Source: a virus. Taken from it: DNA of 64,000 bases. Positions within the stretch are counted from its first letter, which is position 1. Every line of letters begins with the position of its first letter. A program made the translations under genes and the position numbers. Shown in pieces: positions 1 through 6,599 of the stretch. The stretch spans positions 45,903 through 109,902 of IMG/VR virus record IMGVR_UViG_3300026455_000008; one strand, written 5' to 3'. The notes under the pieces were generated by a model, which saw nothing but the letters and a program-made list of their open reading frames with translations, did no database searches and had not been told where the DNA came from.

Positions 1-2
1 AC

Positions 3-83
3 AAGAAGAATGTGGCAGAAGCTTTTGAGAAAGCAAGAAAAACAGGTGGAATTGGGTTCTCAACGTCTGACGACGGCTTCTAG
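3..83 (+). CDS. Partial CDS, C-terminal tail of an unidentified protein
   Basis: Only the last 26 codons are in the window, open to the left edge and closed by TAG. The visible tail contains EAFEKARKTGGIGFS and is not recognisable. Its stop codon overlaps the TAGGAG Shine-Dalgarno of the next gene, so it is probably the preceding member of the same + strand operon. Confidence 0.5.
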   Translation, partial: KKNVAEAFEKARKTGGIGFSTSDDGF

Positions 84-95
84 GAGAAGCATTTT

Positions 96-389
96 ATGAC
101 GTTCTTAGAGGCTTCGCTTTCTGGCTATAAGTTTAAGCGTGCTAACCATAAAAAGTATCTCATTTTTGATGAGCGAGGCGGTCTATCCTGGGAAGACGGT
201 GAGATTGCGGCTCTGAATATCGACTGGCTCAGGGCAAACGACTGGGAAGTATTAGAACCACAGGTCACTATCACAAAATCCGAATTTATGGATGCCTACG
301 CGAAGGCCTGCGACAAGGTGCATAGCGGTGCTAACTTCGTGAGCGTACTTGAAGTTGTATCTGAGATGGCTAAAACACTTAAACTGTGA
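96..389 (+). CDS. Hypothetical protein, 97 aa
   Basis: I do not recognise this protein. It is preceded by TAGGAG with suitable spacing. It has no signal peptide or membrane segment. The N-terminal half is mixed and aromatic-rich (ERGGLSWEDGEIAALNIDWL), and the C-terminal half looks helical. It stands 7 bp before a gene for an exported protein, in a run of short + strand genes, and is probably an early accessory gene. Confidence 0.7.
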   Translation: MTFLEASLSGYKFKRANHKKYLIFDERGGLSWEDGEIAALNIDWLRANDWEVLEPQVTITKSEFMDAYAKACDKVHSGANFVSVLEVVSEMAKTLKL

Positions 390-396
390 GGCGTGT

Positions 397-681
397 ATGA
401 ATACTAAATGGCTAGCATGTGCTGCGATCTTGGCGACATCTACTGTGAGTCTAGCGAACTTAGATAAACCTAAGTTCGCAAAGGGAGACTGCGTCCAGAG
501 AACAGCCGATGTGGAGCGCTGGGAGCAACCGGAGCCTATTATCAAGATTTTAGAGGTTGGCCGTAAAAAATATCGCACCATCGAGTGGAACCTAGAGACA
601 AAGACGTTCGACCCAAACTGGGAGTCTCACGCGTTCCTTATCATCGATACCTTCAACACTAAAGTGAGGTGTCCAAAATGA
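397..681 (+). CDS. Small exported protein with Sec signal peptide
   Basis: The start was set at the ATG of MNTKWLACAAILATSTVSLA rather than 48 nt upstream. This gives a textbook signal peptide (positive N-region, hydrophobic core, likely cleavage after SLA near residue 20) and only a short gap after the previous gene. The mature part is about 75 residues, looks beta-rich and has two cysteines (GDCVQ and VRCPK) that could form a periplasmic disulfide. The stop codon overlaps the next ATG (ATGA), so it is translationally coupled to a lipoprotein gene. Function is unknown; a periplasmic location is inferred from the signal peptide. Confidence 0.75.
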   Translation: MNTKWLACAAILATSTVSLANLDKPKFAKGDCVQRTADVERWEQPEPIIKILEVGRKKYRTIEWNLETKTFDPNWESHAFLIIDTFNTKVRCPK

Positions 682-863
682 GAATTATGCTAGCACTTGC
701 CCTGTTGACCTCGTGTACAGCTCCAGTTTCGCCAACATCTGCACAGGCATCAAACTTAGAGTGCTCGGTTGTAGCCGAGCACCAGCTGACGATCTGCCAG
801 GATAAATTTGTGAGATGCTACATGCCGACACATGGCGGCATATACTGCATGCCTATCAGGTAG
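678..863 (+). CDS. Small lipoprotein
   Basis: The start ATG overlaps the previous stop (ATGA). The N-terminus MRIMLALALLTSCTAP is a lipoprotein signal with lipobox LTSC, so Cys13 would be lipidated. The mature part is about 48 residues and carries four more cysteines. Coupling to the upstream exported protein suggests that the two act together at the cell envelope, for example in superinfection exclusion or lysis support (inference). The 3' end overlaps the end of the convergent ClpP-like gene by 8 bp. Confidence 0.7.
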   Translation: MRIMLALALLTSCTAPVSPTSAQASNLECSVVAEHQLTICQDKFVRCYMPTHGGIYCMPIR

Positions 864-1629
864 CTTCTTCAGAGATAGAGTCGTCTATCTCCTCTTCTCT
901 CAGCTCGTTGAGCGAGAGTTTTGGTATCGACTTCTTACTTATCCGCTCGTATATGCTTTTGATAGTTTTCTGCATCGTTTTGTTGTCGACTCGCTCGCTG
1001 AGCGCAGCATTTCTCGTGCGCCTTACTGAGCCTCTTTTGCGCTGCTGTATGACTTTGTCGGCCAAACCTAGTAAAACTGTCTCTTCTGCGGTTAAATACA
1101 AATCGCGCTGGCACACGTCCTGCCAAAACGCCTTAGGCATTCTAGAGTTTTGCTCAAAAATGTCATAAAGCTTATCTTGAAGATTTTGAAAGTGCTTGCT
1201 GGTGATCTGAAAGTCGGTGTGCCGGTCCTCTAACTGATCTGATCCGTCATGGACGAGAACGTAAGTATTTTTGTGCAGCATACGCAGATCGCATACCGCC
1301 ATGATCCATGTGGCGGCAGACGCTATGAGACCGCTGCCAACGAACTTAACTTGAACAGGGGACGCTTCGATCTCGTCTACTAATCTGAGCATCTCGTACG
1401 GATCGCCACCTGGACACGACATATGGATCTCGATGGGTGCCGAGTTCTTCTCATACATCCTGTGCATGCCGCGCACTACGGCCTCTATAGACCCCCAGCC
1501 GACGTCTGATCCATTATCCGAATCAATTATTCCAAAGTATATGCGACGCTTTTCGATGTCAATACCGAAGGTTAAGATTTCATCTAGTGAGTTTTTGTCA
1601 GACACGGCATCCTCCATCAGCTTGAACAT
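856..1629 (-). CDS. ClpP-type serine protease, cytoplasmic
   Basis: This is a ClpP/crotonase-fold peptidase homologue of 257 aa. Seen in the sequence: the oxyanion-loop motif MSCPGGDP (family SPGG), the nucleophile region GLIASAATWIM (family GxxASMA, Ser at the ASA position), and a histidine in VLVHDGSDQ about 25 residues later. It has no signal peptide. The last ~60 residues are basic and poorly conserved, ending in an acidic tail (LREEEIDDSISEEA). It is the only - strand gene in the first 20 kb, so it must have its own promoter. Phage ClpP-like proteins often act in head maturation, but this one lies far from the head genes, and a dedicated prohead protease is present elsewhere. Substrate is unknown. 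Confidence 0.8.
   Translation of the reverse strand: MFKLMEDAVSDKNSLDEILTFGIDIEKRRIYFGIIDSDNGSDVGWGSIEAVVRGMHRMYEKNSAPIEIHMSCPGGDPYEMLRLVDEIEASPVQVKFVGSGLIASAATWIMAVCDLRMLHKNTYVLVHDGSDQLEDRHTDFQITSKHFQNLQDKLYDIFEQNSRMPKAFWQDVCQRDLYLTAEETVLLGLADKVIQQRKRGSVRRTRNAALSERVDNKTMQKTIKSIYERISKKSIPKLSLNELREEEIDDSISEEAT
1514..1530 (+). promoter_or_regulatory. Possible extra copy of the TCCGAATCAA motif
   Basis: ATCCGAATCAATTA matches 14 consecutive bases of the copy near 19110. It lies inside the oppositely oriented ClpP-like gene, about 125 bp before the next + strand start. It may be a promoter for that gene, or a chance match imposed by the coding frame. Confidence 0.25.
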
Positions 1630-1654
1630 ATTTTACCCTTACAAGGAGAAAACC

Positions 1655-1975
1655 ATGAACGAAACAATCGAGCAATTCATAGCCCGAGGCGGCAAAATAT
1701 CCAAGTTTGAGCCTCAAGAATCGCCAGAGACTAAGCATATTTTGTCAGTAAAATTAACAGGTTCTATGGACATCATAGACCTGGCGGAGGGTGCTGATTT
1801 ATATTCCGAAGCAGCTATGGCTGCTAAAGGTATCCGCAAGGTAAAAATAGATAGGAAGAAAAGGATTAAGATAAATCCAGATCTTCTACCCCCGGGTTTG
1901 CTTGGGTTACTAAATTCTTTAGGAGACGATATCGATGCAGCGCGACAACAAGAAGAAACTGTTTCTGAAGGATAG
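1655..1975 (+). CDS. Hypothetical protein, 106 aa
   Basis: The start at ATG (MNETIEQFIARGGKI) follows ACAAGGAGAAAACC, a strong Shine-Dalgarno; a longer in-frame extension would run into the divergent ClpP-like gene. The protein begins with a short helix, has a basic patch KVKIDRKKRIK in the middle and a hydrophobic turn NPDLLPPGLLGLLNSLGDD near the end. The basic patch hints at nucleic-acid contact. No family is recognised. It overlaps the next gene by 41 bp. Confidence 0.7.
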   Translation: MNETIEQFIARGGKISKFEPQESPETKHILSVKLTGSMDIIDLAEGADLYSEAAMAAKGIRKVKIDRKKRIKINPDLLPPGLLGLLNSLGDDIDAARQQEETVSEG

Positions 1976-2201
1976 TCGAGGGTTTGTCGAGCTGTACTTT
2001 ACACCTGATGAAGTTCTTTCAATGCTAGAAATTTTAGCATTTACGCGTAGGTTATGCAATTCACTAATGACTCAGGAAAATTCCAGCATATCAGAAGACA
2101 CTAAGAATCTTTTGCAAGATAAAACTCTCGCAGCTTCTCTTCTAGAAGAGAAGATTAAGATGGACGCAGACCCTGGAAAACCAGACGGACCGCTGCACTA
2201 A
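1935..2201 (+). CDS. Hypothetical protein, 88 aa
   Basis: It starts at an ATG inside the previous gene, with AGGAG 10 nt upstream. The protein is soluble and mostly helical: a basic N-terminus (MQRDNKKKLFLKD), then an amphipathic stretch resembling a small protein-interaction domain, with no cysteines or metal motifs beyond one Cys. It is the last gene before a 136-bp gap with a candidate promoter, so it probably ends this transcription unit. Function is unknown. Confidence 0.65.
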   Translation: MQRDNKKKLFLKDSRGFVELYFTPDEVLSMLEILAFTRRLCNSLMTQENSSISEDTKNLLQDKTLAASLLEEKIKMDADPGKPDGPLH

Positions 2202-2337
2202 ACCATGCACTTGCTGCATGCGTGTGGCCCCCAGGTATAAAACCTAGGTTGGTTTATTGTCGGCTAATTTTAGCTAGATTTCCAGGTTATTTTTCCGATT
2301 CTAATCATCATAGACAATTTCCAACGAAGGAGACGCA
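2202..2337 (+). promoter_or_regulatory. Promoter region of the MoxR-like ATPase gene
   Basis: This gap holds a short hairpin (CATGCA-CTTGC-TGCATG near 2205-2221), a GGTATAAAACC box near 2235, and the motif TTTTCCGATTCTAATCAT at 2291-2309, which is followed 29 nt later by the ATG. The last is a looser copy of the TCCGAATCAAATGAT element found before the VWA gene and two others. The Shine-Dalgarno is GAAGGAG. Confidence 0.5.
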
Positions 2338-3459
2338 ATGAAACCATCTCGCATCCAAGAAGTTCTCGATCTTTCCCTTCAAGCTCGCTCTGTTGGTAAA
2401 AACCTAAACCCATTGTTTGCAGGCGCAGCTGGTATCGGCAAGTCAGAGATTTGCCAAGCTTGGGTCAAAAAGCAGCAAAAGACAAGAAATCCAAACTTTG
2501 GTTTCATTGACCTTCGGTGCGCGTATTTGGAGGCCCCTGATTTTATCGGCTTCCCAGGCGAGTCAGTCGATGCACACGGCGCCGTGAGAACATCCCACCG
2601 CCTCCCAGAATTCTGGCCAACCGACCCGGAATCAGAGGGCCTTATCCTTCTCGAGGAACCTAACCGCGGCACGACAGCGGTCATGAACTGCCTGATGCAG
2701 CTCCTCACCGATCGAAAAGTTCACAACTACACCCTCCCAAAGGGATGGATCATCGCCGGCGCGATCAACCCGGATTCTGCCGAGTACGATGTAAACACGA
2801 TGGATACTGCGCTCAAAAATCGTTTCGCCTCGTTCGAAGTTGAGTACGACCACAACACGTTCGTCTCCTTCATGGAAGAGAACAACTGGTGTCAGCATAT
2901 CGTGTATTTCGTCAAATCAGGTACTTGGACATACAAGGACGCATCATCCGTCGGCAAAGACGCGGTCTACGTCTCCCCAAGAACATGGGCACAGCTGAAC
3001 GCGGCCCATGCCGCTGGCGCCCTCGGCGATAAGCAGCTACACCGCATCATCGCTACTGCAGTTCTAGGCAAAGACATCGGCAACGAATTCTGGAAATTCG
3101 TGCACGATGACGCGCCTGTCACAGCGCACGATCTACTTAAGAGTAAAAAGAAAGCTCTGTCTAAGCTCAAGGAGCAGTCTAAGCCTGACGCGTACCAAGG
3201 CGACAAGATCGCGGTGACCGTTGAATCTATTATCAAAGAGTATGGCGGCATCGAGCCTAAAGATGATCAAATCGGCGAAGACGTGATGGTTGAAGTTGCG
3301 AAGATCATCTCTTCTGACCAGGCAGTCAACCTTCTAAAGGGTTGTGGCCTTAAGTCTCACAACGGCAACATCACAGACTTCTTCAAAGACTTTTGCAAGC
3401 GTCATCCAGATTTGGTTGACGTGCTCAAATCAAACATCAAACTAAGCGGCAACAAGTGA
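2338..3459 (+). CDS. MoxR-like AAA+ ATPase
   Basis: This AAA+ ATPase (373 aa) belongs to the MoxR/dynein-related group that remodels proteins together with VWA-domain partners. Seen: Walker A GAAGIGKSE (about residues 29-37), Walker B region GLILLEEPNR, sensor-1 region WIIAGAINPD and the arginine-finger region TALKNRFASFEV. The last ~120 residues are a variable helical domain. The partner is probably the VWA/metallopeptidase gene 3 kb downstream; both genes carry the same upstream sequence element and similar GC-rich third positions, unlike the AT-richer small genes between them. Whether the pair acts on phage assembly, on host proteins or in defence evasion cannot be told from sequence. Confidence 0.85.
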   Translation: MKPSRIQEVLDLSLQARSVGKNLNPLFAGAAGIGKSEICQAWVKKQQKTRNPNFGFIDLRCAYLEAPDFIGFPGESVDAHGAVRTSHRLPEFWPTDPESEGLILLEEPNRGTTAVMNCLMQLLTDRKVHNYTLPKGWIIAGAINPDSAEYDVNTMDTALKNRFASFEVEYDHNTFVSFMEENNWCQHIVYFVKSGTWTYKDASSVGKDAVYVSPRTWAQLNAAHAAGALGDKQLHRIIATAVLGKDIGNEFWKFVHDDAPVTAHDLLKSKKKALSKLKEQSKPDAYQGDKIAVTVESIIKEYGGIEPKDDQIGEDVMVEVAKIISSDQAVNLLKGCGLKSHNGNITDFFKDFCKRHPDLVDVLKSNIKLSGNK

Positions 3460-3860
3460 GATCGAGAAATCTGCGAGATAAGCGTCGTCATGTGTGGCGG
3501 GGGTCAACGATTTCCCCGTCTGACGCGAGAAAGATCTCCGCCACACAGGTTAGACACTCTAACGTGGTGCTTTGCATCCAGGCGTCCACCATCGATAGTA
3601 TCGCCCTCCATCTCGGTCTATCAAAGATAGACGCGATGGCCAAGATTATGCAAGAAGTTAACAGCGTCGAAGAAAAACGCGGCGAACACCAGATTAAAAT
3701 CATCAACACGCCGGTTGTCATGTGGATAAGCTTCAGAAAATACGAAAGCAAAATATGTGCTGAGATACAGCTCAGCACTAAAAATATCATAGTGTCTGTT
3801 GACAAGCTTTCATCTCTAGTTGCGGACGAAGCTCTGAAACGCGAGATGGATAGCCTTTAA
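3456..3860 (+). CDS. Hypothetical protein, 134 aa
   Basis: A GTG start overlaps the stop of the ATPase gene (GTGA), implying coupled translation. The N-terminus is very basic (MRSRNLRDKRRHVWRG), followed by a mixed alpha/beta region with a helix-turn-helix-like segment (STIDSIALHLGLSKIDAMAK). It could bind DNA, but no family is recognised. Coupling to the MoxR ATPase makes it a candidate accessory factor of that system. Confidence 0.65.
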   Translation: MRSRNLRDKRRHVWRGSTISPSDARKISATQVRHSNVVLCIQASTIDSIALHLGLSKIDAMAKIMQEVNSVEEKRGEHQIKIINTPVVMWISFRKYESKICAEIQLSTKNIIVSVDKLSSLVADEALKREMDSL

Positions 3861-3877
3861 CCCAGATAGGAGTAGAG

Positions 3878-4615
3878 ATGTTTACCAAAACCCTAACCGC
3901 AATCTGCGCAGTCCTGGCTCTGTCGTGCAACTACGAGCCACCTGTTAACAGTGGGATTGTTGAGTCCGCCAAAAATGTTACAACCTCTGATAGAGAATCA
4001 AAAGAGCTTGGCGATTACGCCCTCCTGATGATGCGGATTGTTAACGCAAATCTTTCTGATGTCAGGAGAAATGTCGTTGCGCGCAGCATCGTGAACGTCG
4101 CCAACGATATCTTCTCATCCCTGGACGAAAAGAAGCAATTTGTGGTGATGATCGCTATTGAGTCCAAATTCAATACCGATGCCAAATCGTCAGCTGGCGC
4201 ACTCGGGCTTACGCAGATCATGCCTCAGTATGCCCGAGAATTCGGCACAGCGTGTGGTATAAAAGACTTAAGGGATGAAGACATGATTCACCCGGACGTC
4301 AACCTGATACTTGGGGCGTGTCGTTTCAAGGCGCTACTTGACGCTTTCAACGGTCAACCGGTACCTGCATTGGTAGCTTATAACGCAGGATTGGCATCTA
4401 ACCAGTTAAAACAACTACAGTCTTTGAGAGAAATAACAAACACGGAGACTGCGTCATACGTAGTGAAATGGATTTATGTCAAAGATCAAGCGGACAAGCA
4501 AACCGAAAAGCGCAAAGTCCGGGTCAAAACCGCCAGTGGATCTGAGCAAGGCTCGAAGAAAGAAGATATACGCGCGCAAGAAGGTAATAAAAAACAGGAA
4601 GAATCTGGGACTTAA
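3878..4615 (+). CDS. Lipoprotein lytic transglycosylase (SLT domain)
   Basis: This murein transglycosylase cleaves the MurNAc-GlcNAc bond of peptidoglycan. The N-terminus MFTKTLTAICAVLALSC is a lipoprotein signal with lipobox ALSC, placing the enzyme in the cell envelope. The SLT domain covers about residues 85-175: the catalytic Glu is in AIESKFNTDA, followed by SSAGALGLTQIMP and the AYNAG motif. The last ~50 residues are charged, low-complexity and unlike the family; they are exactly where a second gene overlaps in another frame, so this tail may be shaped by the overlap. A second exported transglycosylase lies at about 15.8 kb. Confidence 0.9.
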   Translation: MFTKTLTAICAVLALSCNYEPPVNSGIVESAKNVTTSDRESKELGDYALLMMRIVNANLSDVRRNVVARSIVNVANDIFSSLDEKKQFVVMIAIESKFNTDAKSSAGALGLTQIMPQYAREFGTACGIKDLRDEDMIHPDVNLILGACRFKALLDAFNGQPVPALVAYNAGLASNQLKQLQSLREITNTETASYVVKWIYVKDQADKQTEKRKVRVKTASGSEQGSKKEDIRAQEGNKKQEESGT

Positions 4616-4745
4616 AAATAAGTGCGAGACGTATACTTCGTATTCTAACTATCTCGAAAATATAAAGAAAAAGGTAGCTAGAATACAAGCCATAATCGAT
4701 CAGCTGAAGGAACTAGCGGATGACCAATCTAGATTCGACGAATGA
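4476..4745 (+). CDS. Small basic protein overprinting the transglycosylase tail
   Basis: This 89-aa frame starts inside the transglycosylase gene (140 bp overlap) and runs 26 bp into thyX. The first 45 residues are extremely basic (KARRKKIYARKKVIKNRK) and the last 40 look coiled-coil (NIKKKVARIQAIIDQLKELA). No internal Met offers a shorter form, and the Shine-Dalgarno is weak. The 100 bp between the two flanking genes has no other reading frame, which supports it being real. It would bind nucleic acid by charge alone; function is unknown. Confidence 0.5.
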   Translation: MSKIKRTSKPKSAKSGSKPPVDLSKARRKKIYARKKVIKNRKNLGLKNKCETYTSYSNYLENIKKKVARIQAIIDQLKELADDQSRFDE

Positions 4746-5379
4746 ATTTTCGGTCAAAGTGATATCGGTTACGCAGCCAGTCGACCAGTCCTTAGATCAT
4801 GAGCAAATTATAGCTTACTGCGCTCGGGTTTCTAACCCAAACAACCAGAACAACACAGAGACAATGCCTAAACTCCTGAAATATCTTCAGGATCACAAGC
4901 ATTGGTCTCCGTTTGAGATGGCCCACGCGGTACTCGAGATTGAGACTTCCAGGGGCATATCGCCCCAGATCCTTCGCCACCGGAGCTTCTCCTTTCAAGA
5001 GTTCTCTCAACGATATCAATCGGTTGATGATTCTGGCGTGGTGATATACGCGGCTCGACGGCAAGACAAAAAGAACAAGCAAAACTCCATAGACGATCTT
5101 CCGGATGAAATAAAGCTGGAATGGCAAGATCGCCAGCTCCAGAACTGGAAAACTACTTTTGAGCACTATACCTGGGCCCTGAACAACGGTATTGCCAAGG
5201 AGTGCGCTCGCTTTGTTTTGCCATTGGGGTCTAAAACTCGTCTTTATATGTCTGGTACTATTAGATCTTGGATGCACTTTCTCGAGACTCGAACCCACGA
5301 GTCCACGCAGAAGGAGCACCGAGATATAGCGATTGCATGCCGAGAGGCTCTAAGAGAACACTTCCCAAGCATATTCTAG
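4720..5379 (+). CDS. thyX: Flavin-dependent thymidylate synthase ThyX
   Basis: ThyX makes dTMP from dUMP using methylene-tetrahydrofolate, FAD and NADPH. The signature RHRxxSxxxxSxRY is present as RHRSFSFQEFSQRY near residue 87, and the C-terminal region ARFVLPLGSKTRLYMSGTIRSW matches the family in shortened form (VLPL..YMSG..R). The length (219 aa) is normal for the family. It is distinct from the ThyA-family enzyme at 12.2 kb, and a degenerate ThyX-like gene lies at 16.6 kb. It starts within the preceding small gene and is followed 8 bp later by another + strand gene. Confidence 0.95.
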   Translation: MTNLDSTNEFSVKVISVTQPVDQSLDHEQIIAYCARVSNPNNQNNTETMPKLLKYLQDHKHWSPFEMAHAVLEIETSRGISPQILRHRSFSFQEFSQRYQSVDDSGVVIYAARRQDKKNKQNSIDDLPDEIKLEWQDRQLQNWKTTFEHYTWALNNGIAKECARFVLPLGSKTRLYMSGTIRSWMHFLETRTHESTQKEHRDIAIACREALREHFPSIF

Positions 5380-5387
5380 AGGACACG

Positions 5388-5678
5388 ATGTCAGACGATA
5401 AAGAGAAATCAAACGTAGTCGATTTATCGTCTAGGCGCACAAAGCCCGAAGAAAACGATCCCGAAGTCGAAGCCGTACTTCTTCTGTCCGACGATATCGA
5501 TGATGTGCTGAACCGATATATCGCAGCTGGCACCCCTCCCGATCTAGTCGCAGCGGTCGTGTCTAACAGACTTGGAACCTTGCTAGCAGCGATGGAGGCT
5601 GCGGGTATATCAGATCCCATAGATGTGTATCTTGATATCGTGGCTCAAGAAGCCGCGCGGAAGCACGACGAAGATTAA
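5388..5678 (+). CDS. Hypothetical acidic protein, 96 aa
   Basis: The start was set at the ATG preceded by TAGAGG, 8 bp after thyX; upstream in-frame codons lie inside thyX. The protein is acidic (MSDDKEKSNVVDLSSRR; DDIDDVLNRYIAAG) and mostly helical, with no membrane segment. The middle and end (PPDLVAAVVSNRLGTLLAAM, DVYLDIVAQEAARKH) look like a small helical bundle. No family is recognised. Confidence 0.7.
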   Translation: MSDDKEKSNVVDLSSRRTKPEENDPEVEAVLLLSDDIDDVLNRYIAAGTPPDLVAAVVSNRLGTLLAAMEAAGISDPIDVYLDIVAQEAARKHDED

Positions 5679-5698
5679 AATCTCACTGAGGTCTAACT

Positions 5699-5830
5699 AT
5701 GAAACTGTCGTTTAAAGATGGGTTTAAAGCTGGACTGGGTTTAGCTGCGGCGCAGCTCGTGTCTGGCGTGCTCTCGGTTTTGGTTATTATCGGCGTGTTG
5801 CTGGCGCTTTCTGTTTTCTTTGCTGGCTAG
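5699..5830 (+). CDS. Small membrane protein, 43 aa
   Basis: The start is MKLSFKDGFKAG, with GAGG 8 nt before the ATG. A glycine- and alanine-rich hydrophobic stretch from about residue 13 to 42 (GLAAAQLVSGVLSVLVIIGV and on) gives one long or two short membrane helices. It is the first of four tiny tandem genes that end before a Lar-like gene. Function is unknown. Confidence 0.55.
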   Translation: MKLSFKDGFKAGLGLAAAQLVSGVLSVLVIIGVLLALSVFFAG

Positions 5831-5837
5831 TCAGACC

Positions 5838-5996
5838 ATGATCACGAAAATACCACCTCACAGTATTATCGGGTGGGCGGTGGCTCTGGCGAAACCGGTG
5901 ATCGAAGAGGATATAACTCGGGCTTACACGATCATACCCTTCGCGTACTGTCTGTGGAAATTAAAGCTTAAAGGAATCAAGGTTGAAACGTTGTGA
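5838..5996 (+). CDS. Microprotein of a tandem trio, 52 aa (copy 1)
   Basis: It begins MITKIPPHSIIGWAVALAKP and ends FAYCLWKLKLKGIKVETL. The core pattern W-x-x-AL near the start and FAxxLWxLKLK near the end recurs in the third small gene downstream and more weakly in the second. It starts 8 bp after the previous stop, suggesting coupling. It is probably amphipathic or membrane-peripheral. Function is unknown. Confidence 0.5.
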   Translation: MITKIPPHSIIGWAVALAKPVIEEDITRAYTIIPFAYCLWKLKLKGIKVETL

Positions 5997-6126
5997 TTGG
6001 CCAGATTTTGACTCATGGCCGTGGAGCATAGCTTTAGCGTCATCTCCTCTTCTTAAGAAGAGGAACTTCTTGCACCATGTAGGATACAAGCTCATGCGCT
6101 CCATGTGGAGGATGAAAGTTATATGA
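5983..6126 (+). CDS. Possible microprotein of a tandem trio, 47 aa (copy 2)
   Basis: This is a TTG-start frame with AAAGGA 7 nt upstream, overlapping the previous gene by 14 bp. It reads MKRCDWPDFDSWPWSIALAS at the start and YKLMRSMWRMKV at the end, echoing the W..AL and LW.(L/M)K pattern of its neighbours. The TTG start and short length leave real doubt. Confidence 0.35.
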   Translation: MKRCDWPDFDSWPWSIALASSPLLKKRNFLHHVGYKLMRSMWRMKVI

Positions 6127-6133
6127 GATCTAT

Positions 6134-6277
6134 ATGGTAAGAATAACCTCCCCAAATACAGATGATTGGATGAGAGCGCTGATGGTGCTTGCTAGAGTTT
6201 CTTCGCACGGAGACAGCAGTGTTATGCCAATGCTGCTGTTCGCTAGAGCACTATGGCATTTGCGACTTAAAGAGTGA
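6134..6277 (+). CDS. Microprotein of a tandem trio, 47 aa (copy 3)
   Basis: It begins MVRITSPNTDDWMRALMVLA and ends FARALWHLRLKE. It aligns with copy 1 (GWAVALA and FAYCLWKLKLK) with similar spacing between the two blocks. The Shine-Dalgarno is weak, so translation may depend on the upstream genes. Function is unknown. Confidence 0.45.
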   Translation: MVRITSPNTDDWMRALMVLARVSSHGDSSVMPMLLFARALWHLRLKE

Positions 6278-6298
6278 TCACTTAACAAAGTAGGCTAC

Positions 6299-6529
6299 AT
6301 GAAATATAATTTAAAACCTTGCCCGTTTTGTGGAGGCTCTGCTCAGATGGTTGAGCGCTCACTTATGAGCATACTCGGTCATATTAAGGCTTACTCAATA
6401 CACTGCGAAAGTTGCTATGTCTCAACATCAGAAATAGACGAATCAGATGACATAAAAGACAAATCGATTCAAAATCATCTCATAAAAATATGGAATACAA
6501 GAAAAAGTAAATACTTAATTGCCGATTGA
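6299..6529 (+). CDS. Lar-like restriction-alleviation / zinc-ribbon protein
   Basis: This small protein (76 aa) opens with LKPCPFCGGSA, has a second cysteine pair HCESCYV and ends with IKIWNTRK. That CPFCGG...CxxC...WNxR arrangement is typical of the Lar-type proteins that reduce type I restriction of incoming DNA, and of related phage zinc ribbons. Zn binding by four cysteines is inferred; the anti-restriction role is from the family. The base composition is AT-rich compared with the next gene. Confidence 0.6.
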   Translation: MKYNLKPCPFCGGSAQMVERSLMSILGHIKAYSIHCESCYVSTSEIDESDDIKDKSIQNHLIKIWNTRKSKYLIAD

Positions 6530-6558
6530 AACACACGCGCGGTTACATTTTTAAATAT

Positions 6559-6578
6559 ATTTCCGAATCAAATGATCC
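6559..6578 (+). promoter_or_regulatory. TCCGAATCAAATGATC element before the VWA gene
   Basis: ATTTCCGAATCAAATGATC is identical over 19 bases to the copy near 10228. It lies in the 70-bp gap before the VWA gene, 24 nt before its ATG, and is preceded by an AT-rich stretch. The position suits a -10-like promoter with a short leader, or a leader operator. Confidence 0.55.
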
Positions 6579-6599
6579 TCAAACCCGAGGAGGAGATGC

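Noticed and set aside
5284-5304. On the - strand, GTGGGTTCGAGTC resembling a tRNA T-arm
   Set aside because: It lies inside thyX, the stem does not pair, and no cloverleaf can be drawn.
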